A stretch of DNA of 6,696 bases. It comes from Dehalococcoidales bacterium (lineage in GTDB: Bacteria; Chloroflexota; Dehalococcoidia; Dehalococcoidales; UBA2162). Location: the NCBI GenBank assembly GCA_020343555.1, contig CP070800.1, positions 527,970-534,665 on the forward strand. The letters are read 5' to 3'. A model generated the notes under the pieces. That model had not been told where the DNA came from, searched no databases, and saw nothing but the letters and a program-made list of their open reading frames with translations. Positions 1 to 5,983 of this stretch are shown piece after piece (the stretch's first letter is position 1; each line of letters opens with the position of its first letter). The translations under genes and the position numbers were made by a program.

Positions 1-89
1 GAGAGATTTGTGCGGCTGGTAGACCTCGATGTAAGCTTTGTGGTCAACCTATCGATCCGACAGGACATGACTGTCCCATGCAAAATTGA
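1..89 (+). CDS. DUF3090 (SCO1665-like) family protein, C-terminal fragment
   Basis: Only the last 28 codons are in the window, read in the frame whose first full codon is at base 3 and stopping at TGA 87-89. The peptide ends in GRPRCKLCGQPIDPTGHDCP followed by three residues. A CxxC pair, then a PxDPxGHxCP tail, is what I recall as the signature C-terminus of the DUF3090 family (TIGR03847, Streptomyces SCO1665), where the cysteines look like a small zinc-binding knuckle. The family's function is unknown. It runs towards the minus-strand IMPase gene with a 55-base gap (90-144) in which I find no convincing terminator hairpin. The call is strengthened by the SCO1664-family gene nearby, its usual genomic partner. 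Another frame is also open across these bases but resembles nothing I know. Confidence 0.72.
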   Translation, partial: EICAAGRPRCKLCGQPIDPTGHDCPMQN

Positions 90-144
90 CTCCCTGAAAT
101 TAAATCAATTGTTGACTTCCGCTTAATGTTTCTTTCCTGTGAAC

Positions 145-1071
145 CTATTTCGATGTTTTCTTCTTCGCTGGTCGTAGATTATTCATCCAGTTAAAAGGTG
201 AACGACGGAAACGAATGTCTTTTACAACCATATCAACAGCATCAGACGTTCCTGCAATGAGGGGTGACGACCAGTTCTGGAAATCCTCCAGTTGCGTTTT
301 GATTTCCGTATCCTGTACATCAAATTCATGGTGAGAGTTCCATTTTTTACCTTTCGTTCCGTAAGTGAAAACGACTCCCCCGGCTTCAGTAACCAGGACA
401 GTTCCGGCAAGTACATCCCATAATTTCGGTCTCATAAACAAGGCGTACTGAAAGACACCGGATGCTGTCAGAGCCAGTTCAAAAGCGATGCTGCCAAGAT
501 TTCTGATTTCATAGGATTCTTTTCGACTTTTTCCTAATAGACGGAACTGTTTCCCAAATTGAGGCGGCATCTCTGCAAGAGGTTGTTTTGTTTGCTCTGC
601 AGCTACCGTTATTTTTTTATCGTCAAAATAAGCACCGTTACCATGGAAGGCATGATACACACCTTCGGCAGTCATGGGACTGACCGGAACGTAGATACTG
701 CCGACCACAGGTTGATTGTTCCATAACACACCGACAGAAACAGCAAAAAAAGGCAACCCATTGATGAAGTTCGCTGTCCCGTCCAGGGGATCAAGTACCC
801 AGGTAAAAGGAGAAGAGTTTTGGGACGATATCCCTCCCTCTTCACAGATGATATTATGCTCGGGAAATTTTTCCATTATTGCCTGTTTAAGATATTCTTC
901 TGAATTACGGTCAGCTTCCGTTACCGGATCGGTGTCATTTTTCCCTTTGTAATTTACTTCCAGGGGTTTATTGAAATGTTCCAGCAGGATGTGCCCCGAT
1001 TCCCGGGCAATCTGGACAGAAAAAGCCTCAATCTCTTCCAGGATCGCAGTATCAATAATTTCCAAATTCAT
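145..1071 (-). CDS. Inositol monophosphatase family protein (SuhB-like)
   Basis: This is a Mg2+-dependent phosphomonoesterase of the IMPase/FBPase/CysQ superfamily, presumably cytosolic. Visible motifs in order are DPVTEADR (residues 48-55), CEEGG (76-80, metal-ligand glutamate), WVLDPLDGTANF (91-102, metal-ligand D94 and D97) and LWDVLAGTVLVTEAGG (217-232, with metal-ligand D219). The DPLDGTxNF form is closer to SuhB/IMPase than to CysQ, which usually has DPIDGTKEF, so myo-inositol-1-phosphatase or a related sugar-phosphate phosphatase is favoured; the real substrate cannot be read from sequence. At 308 residues it is about 40 longer than typical bacterial IMPases. The surplus is mostly a C-terminal tail after SDAVDMVVKDI (276-286), rich in Arg and Lys and ending PAKKKTSK. 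The ATG at 1071 has only a weak GAG-type ribosome site. The gene is 47 bases downstream of the SCO1664-family gene and is likely co-transcribed with it. Confidence 0.9.
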   Translation of the reverse strand: MNLEIIDTAILEEIEAFSVQIARESGHILLEHFNKPLEVNYKGKNDTDPVTEADRNSEEYLKQAIMEKFPEHNIICEEGGISSQNSSPFTWVLDPLDGTANFINGLPFFAVSVGVLWNNQPVVGSIYVPVSPMTAEGVYHAFHGNGAYFDDKKITVAAEQTKQPLAEMPPQFGKQFRLLGKSRKESYEIRNLGSIAFELALTASGVFQYALFMRPKLWDVLAGTVLVTEAGGVVFTYGTKGKKWNSHHEFDVQDTEIKTQLEDFQNWSSPLIAGTSDAVDMVVKDIRFRRSPFNWMNNLRPAKKKTSK

Positions 1072-1118
1072 GTTACGACACTCATCTCATTTTTTTGTGG
1101 TTGAAATATGATACTCTG

Positions 1119-1841
1119 CTAGTACCACGGATAAGGTACACTCCACGGTGAATCAGGATAGGGATATTCAGGATCTTTGATTACCTGGCTTATTCGTATA
1201 TCCAAGGCCTCGATCTCTTCTTTATCGAGTAATCGGAGAAGTTTATCTCGCAAATCTCCACCTTGCTTTAGTTTATCACGGAGGATTTGAACATCGGCTA
1301 TGAGTTGCCTCGGTATCTTCTGTCCGGCAAAGTCCCAGAAAACAGTTCTCAGTTTGGGTACCGCGTTGAAAGTGAGTCCATGATCTACTATCCATATTCT
1401 ATCGGATTTATCCTTTAGTAGATGGCTGACTTTCCTATCTGCATTATTGACAAGGTAATCAAAAACTACGATTTTTTTCAATTCCAACGTAGCAATAGTA
1501 ATATCACCGAAATTCCTCGTTCTTTTCGGAATTTCCACCATGTATTGCATCGAACCAATACCATAGGGACCCTGGCGAACGATTGTTGGAGGGATAAAGT
1601 ACCATCCTATCTCCATACTGATAAGAAAAGCCGCGTATTCTCTCTTATAAAGAGTTCCGTCCGGAAAATCCCAGAGTGGTGCTTCTCCATTACGAGGTTT
1701 GTAGATTGATTTTACTTCACGCCCGTCATGGACCATCGTAACCACGAACACGTGATTGGACCCGGCAAGCATCCAATCAATGTTGTCCGCCTCGGCGAGT
1801 TGCATGAAGTCGCACAATCTCAATATTTCACTCTTTTCCAT
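1119..1841 (-). CDS. SCO1664 family protein (PI3/4-kinase-like fold, function unknown)
   Basis: The protein matches the SCO1664 family (TIGR03843) along its length: SIYKPRNGEAPLWDFPDGTL (residues 45-64), the IGWYFIPPTIVRQGPYGIGS block (78-97), VFDYLVNNADRK (126-137), IVDHGLTFN (151-159), KLRTVFWDFAG (163-173) and a short Pro/Tyr/Trp-rich end. The layout is that of a PI3/4-kinase or HipA-like phosphotransferase: a likely ATP-binding lysine (K48), a catalytic-loop NxDRK (N133, D135) and a metal-binding DHG-type motif (D153). These residues are seen; kinase activity is inference, and I know of no established substrate. The usual length is about 240-260 residues, so the gene looks intact. The ATG at 1841 follows AAGGA (minus strand, 1851-1847) with a 5-base spacer. 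It is first in a minus-strand unit with the IMPase gene; a DUF3090 gene, its usual partner, lies beyond on the opposite strand. Confidence 0.85.
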   Translation of the reverse strand: MEKSEILRLCDFMQLAEADNIDWMLAGSNHVFVVTMVHDGREVKSIYKPRNGEAPLWDFPDGTLYKREYAAFLISMEIGWYFIPPTIVRQGPYGIGSMQYMVEIPKRTRNFGDITIATLELKKIVVFDYLVNNADRKVSHLLKDKSDRIWIVDHGLTFNAVPKLRTVFWDFAGQKIPRQLIADVQILRDKLKQGGDLRDKLLRLLDKEEIEALDIRISQVIKDPEYPYPDSPWSVPYPWY

Positions 1842-1880
1842 ACCAATCCTTGTGTGATGTATACATTACTACCTGATTCT

Positions 1881-1910
1881 ATAATAATGTTTCGGGAATA
1901 TCTCCTTCAA
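1881..1910 (-). promoter_or_regulatory. Candidate sigma-70-type promoter for the SCO1664/IMPase unit
   Basis: On the minus strand, TTGAAG (1910-1905) is followed after 18 bases by TATTAT (1886-1881), giving 5 of 6 matches to the -10 consensus and 4 of 6 to the -35. Transcription would start near 1875, leaving a leader of roughly 33 bases before the ATG at 1841. Assigned by eye only. Confidence 0.45.
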
Positions 1911-1945
1911 ATTACCCATGTGATGGTTATCAATTAGATTATGCA

Positions 1946-1968
1946 ATCAATGTACGTGTACAGTTGAT
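1946..1968. promoter_or_regulatory. Operator-like palindrome in the divergent intergenic region
   Basis: TGTAC-GT-GTACA (1951-1962) is a perfect inverted repeat. The dyad extends outward as ATCAA (1946-1950) and TTGAT (1964-1968), with one unpaired G at 1963, so each arm is about 10 bases. Near-direct repeats flank it: GGTTA...TAGATTA at 1925-1941 and at 1970-1982. It sits between two divergent promoter candidates and has no T-run, so it looks like a binding site for a dimeric regulator rather than a terminator. Its centre is about 63 bases before the predicted URO-D transcription start. The regulator is unknown. Confidence 0.4.
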
Positions 1969-2007
1969 AGGTTAATAGATTAGTGTGCACTTTTCACCTT
2001 AAAATAA

Positions 2008-2013
2008 TATAAT
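2008..2013 (+). promoter_or_regulatory. Candidate -10 box for the URO-D gene
   Basis: A perfect TATAAT lies 38 bases before the start codon. The position expected for a -35 (around 1985-1990, GTGCAC) matches poorly, which would fit a promoter dependent on an activator. The region is AT-rich, so a chance match is possible; a second -10-like TATAAA lies at 2023-2028. The CACC at 1995-1998 and GGTG at 2015-2018 bracket the box as a short dyad. Confidence 0.4.
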
Positions 2014-2051
2014 TGGTGTTACTATAAAATCAGAACAGGAGTAGATTCAAG

Positions 2052-3359
2052 ATGGAAAAAGACGCTGCGCAGTATATTGAGGAACAAAAAAGAATAAAGG
2101 AAGAAATTGAGAAAAAATACGGTAAAACAACAGAACAACTACATGACGAACGTGAAAAACGGGCAAACGATGCTATAGAACTTATGGAACCTGACAGGGT
2201 ACCCATTACACTCAATGCAGATCCTTCCAGGTATACAGATATTCAAAGATCAGCTGCATATTATGATCCTATCGGATGGAAACGTGCTGTAAGACAGATG
2301 ACGGTTGCTTTCGAACCGGATCTATGTAACGCAGGATTGCCGACATCCGGAGCAGCGTTAGAAATCCTGGGTGTTACCAACAGGTTATGGCCCGGCGGAC
2401 CGCTGCCTCCTGATTACGAATACCAGTTCGAAGAAATGGAATTTTTAAAAGAAGATGAAATAGATATGTATCTGGATGATCCTACGGATTGTATGATACG
2501 AAGAATCCTGCCACGTATGTATAAATCTCTTGAACCACTGACGAAACTACCTCCGCTGGGATCAATGATGCAGGGATTTGACGGTATCACCCCGATGTTT
2601 GCCACACTTGAATTCGCCCAAGCCGCGGCGGCACTTGCCGAAGCCGGTAAAGAAACACAGAAATTCCGTGAAACTATCGGTGATTCCTATGGTGATCTCG
2701 GATATCTCGGGTTCCCTCCCTATTCCCAGTTGGGCGTCGGCGGGGTTGGCGGCGCGCCCTATGATACCGTATCAAGTTTCCTCAGAGGAATGAAAGGTGC
2801 GATGTTAGACATGTATCGCCAGCCTGAAAAACTCATAAAACTGTGTGATACTATTCTGGACAGGCGGATTGCCATGGCAGTCCGTCCGGAACCTCTCAAG
2901 TCAGGAAAGCCAAGAAGATCAGGTATGCCACTCTGGAGAGGTGATAAGTCTTTCATGTCAGAAAAGCAGTTCGAAACATTCTACTGGCCCGGGTTAAAAC
3001 GAGCCTTGCAGGCGGTAATAGATCTCGATTGTGTTCCGATACCGGTCTTTGAAGCGGAATTTGGAGATCGCCTGGAACGCCTACTTGAATTGCCAAAAGG
3101 TAAAATCATCGCTTCTATTGAATACGTGGATTTACCGAAAGCAAGAGATATTCTCAAAGGTCATACCTGCCTGATGATCAGGGGGCCATTTTCTTTGCAA
3201 AAGGCTTCGCCACAGGAGGTTATTGATTGTTATAAAGATATCTTCGACAGGTATGGTAAAGGCGGCGGAATATTCCTGAATATACGACTCCCCGACTGGT
3301 GTGACGTCGATACATTACGAAATATGATCAGTGAAATTAGAGAGTACGTCAGGTACTAG
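2052..3359 (+). CDS. URO-D superfamily protein, not HemE (methyltransferase-like branch)
   Basis: This 435-residue protein has the uroporphyrinogen decarboxylase/cobamide methyltransferase (PF01208) fold. Recognisable blocks are PYDTVSSFLRGMKGAMLDMYRQPEKL (starting at residue 236), FMSEKQFETFYWPGLKRAL (301-319), GDRLERLLELPKGK (338-351) and KARDILKGHTCL (363-374). The N-terminal catalytic motif of true HemE (RPPVWxMRQAGRYxPEY) is absent, so it is not the haem-pathway decarboxylase. The His-x-Cys zinc motif of MtaA/MtbA-type methyltransferases is also absent; FEAEFGDRLE occupies the approximate place. Residues 1-45 are charged and predicted helical or coiled coil (EEQKRIKEEIEKKYGK). Relatives act on methylated corrinoids or on C1 and aryl-methyl substrates, but no corrinoid protein is nearby, so the substrate is unknown. 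The ATG at 2052 has CAGGAG (2036-2041) with a 10-base spacer. It may lead the HAD-methyltransferase-recO run. Confidence 0.8.
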   Translation: MEKDAAQYIEEQKRIKEEIEKKYGKTTEQLHDEREKRANDAIELMEPDRVPITLNADPSRYTDIQRSAAYYDPIGWKRAVRQMTVAFEPDLCNAGLPTSGAALEILGVTNRLWPGGPLPPDYEYQFEEMEFLKEDEIDMYLDDPTDCMIRRILPRMYKSLEPLTKLPPLGSMMQGFDGITPMFATLEFAQAAAALAEAGKETQKFRETIGDSYGDLGYLGFPPYSQLGVGGVGGAPYDTVSSFLRGMKGAMLDMYRQPEKLIKLCDTILDRRIAMAVRPEPLKSGKPRRSGMPLWRGDKSFMSEKQFETFYWPGLKRALQAVIDLDCVPIPVFEAEFGDRLERLLELPKGKIIASIEYVDLPKARDILKGHTCLMIRGPFSLQKASPQEVIDCYKDIFDRYGKGGGIFLNIRLPDWCDVDTLRNMISEIREYVRY

Positions 3360-3422
3360 ATAACGTGTTGACCTTGTGGTTTATTACGTAAATTTAGACC
3401 TGGTACTCCAAAAGGAAGAAAG

Positions 3423-4148
3423 TTGACGCAGATCAGTGGAATCAAGGCAATAGCGTTCGATACCGACGGTACGCTGGTGGACTTCATCAAGGTGATGCGT
3501 CATTCATTGGAATGTGCACTTAATGAGTTGGAAAAATATCATTGCGGCGCATCGACCATGATGACCATTGACCGAATGATCGAGATCAGGGATGCCGTGG
3601 CTGAATTATCCAGAGGAAACGTCCTGGATTTCAAGGCGATCAGGCTGGAATCATTCAGGCAGATTCTCACGATAGTCGGCAGACCGGATGAATCTCTGTC
3701 ATATCACCTCTACAACCTGTATATGAAACACCGATACGAGGATATCGAGGTATACGAAGACGTCATTCCTGTACTTGATCTGTTGAAAGGTAGGTACATC
3801 CTCGGACTGCACTCCAATGGCAACAGCTACCCGGAATTATGCGGTCTGGAGGGTTACTTCGATTTCACGGTGTTTTCAGAGGAGTGCGGTATCGAAAAAC
3901 CTGAACTGGGATTCTACCAGGTCGTCCTGCAACGTGCCGGTTGTGCACCCGACGAGTTGCTGAATGTCGGTGATTCACTGCATAATGATGTTGCAGCCGC
4001 TGCTTCCATCGGAATAAGAAGCATTTGGTTGAACAGGATCGGCAAAGAGAGACCGCATGATATTAATGTCGATTTTGAGATACAGTCACTCTCCGAACTC
4101 CCGAAACTGCTGGATATTGATGAGACTCAGCGGAGCTACAGTGAATGA
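3423..4148 (+). CDS. HAD-superfamily hydrolase (phosphoglycolate phosphatase-like)
   Basis: This is a haloacid dehalogenase-superfamily phosphatase of 241 residues. Motif I is FDTDGTL (nucleophile D13, acid/base D15), motif II is LHSNGN (S131), motif III is IEKPELGFY (K159) and motif IV is VGDSLHNDV (D184, D189). A helical cap of about 100 residues lies between motifs I and II, as in subfamily I (Gph/PgmB/YjjG-like) enzymes acting on small phosphorylated metabolites; the substrate cannot be told. The start is a TTG at 3423, chosen because AAGGAAG (3412-3418) precedes it closely and it places motif I at the usual distance from the N-terminus; no ATG or GTG fits. It lies 63 bases after the URO-D gene, and its stop overlaps the next start as ATGA. 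Confidence 0.85.
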   Translation: MTQISGIKAIAFDTDGTLVDFIKVMRHSLECALNELEKYHCGASTMMTIDRMIEIRDAVAELSRGNVLDFKAIRLESFRQILTIVGRPDESLSYHLYNLYMKHRYEDIEVYEDVIPVLDLLKGRYILGLHSNGNSYPELCGLEGYFDFTVFSEECGIEKPELGFYQVVLQRAGCAPDELLNVGDSLHNDVAAAASIGIRSIWLNRIGKERPHDINVDFEIQSLSELPKLLDIDETQRSYSE

Positions 4149-4951
4149 CCTACACTTTATTCAAGAAGATATTCAAGGGAAATACCTTCAGGGTAGAGGA
4201 CATTTATCTCCTGGAATCATTCCAGATAAGCTACCTTCCCGGTTACCTGCCTGAACGCGAATTCTCCGCGGTTCTATGGGCCTATCCACCCATAAAGACA
4301 TTCCTCGAAAAGAAATGCCCGGACATTGTCTCCTTCATCGACCGCGTAATGGTTGAAAACGGTCCTGCTAAGGATCAACAGCAGCTGGAAGAATACAGCG
4401 ACACAGTGGTCTGGACAATCGCGGACCTTCTGGTCTATAACAAGTGCCCCCACGAATATGACAAGCAGGAATTCAATAAATGGGATTTTGCCGAGGTTAC
4501 GTCAATAACTCCCCTAGATGATAAGGTTGTTATCGATACCGGAGCAGGAACAGGGAGGGTAACACTGGAAGCTGCTCTCACCGCCAGGCACGTATATTCT
4601 ATTGAACCGGTAACCAGACTCAGGCAATATATACGCGAGAAGACAAAAGAAAAGGGATTAAGCAATGTATTTGTACTCGAAGGATTCCAGCATTCCATTC
4701 CCTTACCGGACGAATTTGCCGATGTTTTGATCACGTCTCATGCCCTGGGATGGAAGCTAGAAGAAGAATTACAGGAATTCGAACGGGTAACTCGGAAAGG
4801 TGGTTTCATCATACACTGCCCCGGCACGGCGGAAGAGTCCAGGAACGACGAATTGAAGCATCAGCGATTGGTATCAGAAGATTGGCAGTATGATTTTTCT
4901 CGATACATGGAAGCCGATGGTTGGAAACGAAAATATTGGAAGCAGAAATAA
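4145..4951 (+). CDS. Class I SAM-dependent methyltransferase with an unrecognised N-terminal region
   Basis: Residues about 125-230 form a Rossmann methyltransferase core. Motif I is VIDTGAGTGR (129-138), the acidic end of strand 2 is SIEP (E154), motif IV is ADVLITSHALGW (192-203), and the post-motif EFERVTRKGGFIIHCPG spans 211-227, as in Methyltransf_11-type enzymes. Residues 1-115 (FKKIFKGNTFRVEDIYLLES..., then LPGYLPEREFSAVLWAYPPI) match nothing I recognise and may bind the acceptor. The substrate is unknown; this kind of core serves small molecules, lipids and quinones as well as macromolecules. The ATG at 4145 overlaps the HAD stop by four bases (ATGA), so translation is probably coupled, and recO begins one base after its stop. 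The HAD and methyltransferase products may act in the same pathway, but that is inference. Confidence 0.82.
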   Translation: MTYTLFKKIFKGNTFRVEDIYLLESFQISYLPGYLPEREFSAVLWAYPPIKTFLEKKCPDIVSFIDRVMVENGPAKDQQQLEEYSDTVVWTIADLLVYNKCPHEYDKQEFNKWDFAEVTSITPLDDKVVIDTGAGTGRVTLEAALTARHVYSIEPVTRLRQYIREKTKEKGLSNVFVLEGFQHSIPLPDEFADVLITSHALGWKLEEELQEFERVTRKGGFIIHCPGTAEESRNDELKHQRLVSEDWQYDFSRYMEADGWKRKYWKQK

Positions 4952-4952
4952 A

Positions 4953-5723
4953 GTGACGAATCCAAGGAACTATCAGACAGACGCTATTGTTATAAAGAAA
5001 ACGAAACTGGGTGAAGCTGATACCATACTCACTTTCTATACGCCGGATCGAGGGAAGATCCAGGGATTTGCCAAGAGTCTTAGAAAGACCAGGAGCAAGA
5101 TGGCAGGTCACCTTGAACTTCTTACCCACAGCCGGGTAACATTTGCCCGTGGCAGGAATCTTGATACCATCACCGGTAGCCAGACAATCGACAGTTTTGT
5201 ACCCTTGAAAAACGATTTTAAATTAATGTCATATGCTTTTTATGTTATCGAACTTGTTAATCAGTTTACCCCTGAACATTACGAGGACTATAAACTGTTT
5301 CAGTTGCTGCTTGATACGTTGAAAAACCTGTGCCAGGCAGAGGATATCGAGTCTTTATTAAGGTATTTTGAGATACATCTTTTAAATGAGGTGGGATACC
5401 GTCCTCAGCTTCAGCACTGCGTAAACTGCAGGAAGGAACTTGAACCCGTGACAAATACATTTAGTCCCGCTTCAGGAGGAGTACTTTGTCCCGATTGTAG
5501 TAACAAAACCCCTTCTGCCTTGTTCTCACTTTCCGTGAATAGCCTGAAGGTTCTGCGTTTTTTCCAGGCCAACGATCATGATACGGCATCGCGGTTGAAA
5601 GTACCCCCCGAGTTGTCAGCCGAGCTTGAGAGGATAATGAGAGGGTATATCCGATACCTTCTTGAAAAAGACTTGAAGTCCGTTGCGTGGCTCGACAACC
5701 TGAAGTACGAGTCGGGGATATAG
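4953..5723 (+). CDS. recO: DNA repair protein RecO
   Basis: RecO is a recombination mediator of the RecFOR pathway: it binds SSB and ssDNA, anneals complementary strands and, with RecR, loads RecA. The N-terminus YQTDAIVIKKTKLGEADTIL, then YTPDRGKIQGFAKSLRK and GHLELLTHSRV, is the RecO OB-fold. A helical part follows, then a zinc finger with CVNC (C156, C159) and CPDC (C179, C182), present in many RecO proteins. I choose GTG 4953 (256 residues): it puts YxTxAIV eight residues from the start as in the family, has GGAAG (4938-4942) ten bases upstream, and begins one base after the methyltransferase stop. The in-frame ATG at 4890 would add 21 unfamiliar residues and overlap the methyltransferase by 62 bases. 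The gene appears complete at the C-terminus. Confidence 0.93.
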   Translation: MTNPRNYQTDAIVIKKTKLGEADTILTFYTPDRGKIQGFAKSLRKTRSKMAGHLELLTHSRVTFARGRNLDTITGSQTIDSFVPLKNDFKLMSYAFYVIELVNQFTPEHYEDYKLFQLLLDTLKNLCQAEDIESLLRYFEIHLLNEVGYRPQLQHCVNCRKELEPVTNTFSPASGGVLCPDCSNKTPSALFSLSVNSLKVLRFFQANDHDTASRLKVPPELSAELERIMRGYIRYLLEKDLKSVAWLDNLKYESGI

Positions 5724-5792
5724 ACTCTCTGCCAGCGTAGATCCGCCCCTAGAACACCAGAACGCGACACAGAAGCCTGTTCTATTATAATC

Positions 5793-5924
5793 TCAGGTGA
5801 TTATATAAAGATTGTAAAATCACCTGTATCGGCAGTTCAGCGCTTCTGGTTATGTTTGCAGATCAGCGACTATCCATCTGAATCTTATAGTCCCGGTATA
5901 CTCAGCTAAAGTCACCTGAATCTT
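5793..5924. repeat. Four copies of a TCACCTGAATC-like motif, two forming a hairpin
   Basis: Forward copies are TCACCTGTATC (5820-5830), CCATCTGAATCTT (5874-5886) and TCACCTGAATCTT (5912-5924); a reverse copy, TCACCTGA on the minus strand, is at 5800-5793. The reverse copy and the first forward copy make a perfect 9-bp inverted repeat, CAGGTGATT (5794-5802) and AATCACCTG (5818-5826), with a 15-base loop. The second copy lies within a short dyad GACTAT/ATAGTC (5868-5892), the third within AGTC/GACT (5910-5928). The last copy touches the -35 box of the candidate promoter for the next gene. There is no T-run after the hairpin, so regulator binding is likelier than termination. This accounts for most of the 260-base gap 5724-5983, where I see no RNA gene. 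Confidence 0.45.
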
Positions 5925-5951
5925 GACTACCCATAAAAAGTAGCCTACCAT
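5923..5951 (+). promoter_or_regulatory. Candidate promoter for the small membrane protein and lysS
   Basis: TTGACT (5923-5928) and TACCAT (5946-5951) are separated by 17 bases, matching the sigma-70 consensus at 5 of 6 and 4 of 6 positions. Transcription would start near 5958, about 26 bases before the ATG at 5984. The -35 box abuts the last TCACCTGAATCTT repeat, which would place a bound regulator next to RNA polymerase. Confidence 0.4.
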
Positions 5952-5983
5952 AAGATATCTATATCAGCCGAGGAGGAAGAGAG

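Noticed and set aside
1..126. A second open frame on the plus strand from base 1 to a TAA at 124-126.
   Set aside because: It resembles no family, whereas the frame ending at 89 has the CxxC and DPxGHxCP pattern of DUF3090.
90..144. Bidirectional terminator between the converging DUF3090 and IMPase genes.
   Set aside because: Only a 4-bp TCAA/TTGA stem is visible, with no T-tract.
716..952. Plus-strand open frame of 78 codons.
   Set aside because: It lies wholly opposite the IMPase active-site region, has no family resemblance, and is a shadow of that gene.
2052..3359. Calling the URO-D gene hemE.
   Set aside because: The HemE N-terminal substrate-binding motif is missing and the protein is about 80 residues longer than HemE.
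4890..4952. ATG at 4890 as the recO start.
   Set aside because: It adds 21 residues not typical of RecO and overlaps the methyltransferase by 62 bases; GTG 4953 has a ribosome site and the expected N-terminus.
4435..5129. Two minus-strand open frames of about 100 codons (4435-4734 and 4809-5129).
   Set aside because: They are antisense to the methyltransferase and recO, whose protein motifs are unmistakable; neither frame resembles a known protein.
5750..5784. TAGAACA / TGTTCTA inverted repeat after recO as a terminator.
   Set aside because: The stem is 7 bp with a 21-base loop and is followed by ATTATAATC rather than a T-run; too weak to call.
5793..5924. CRISPR array from the repeated TCACCTG motif.
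   Set aside because: The units are only 8-13 bases, one is inverted, and the spacing is uneven (54 and 38 bases between forward copies).
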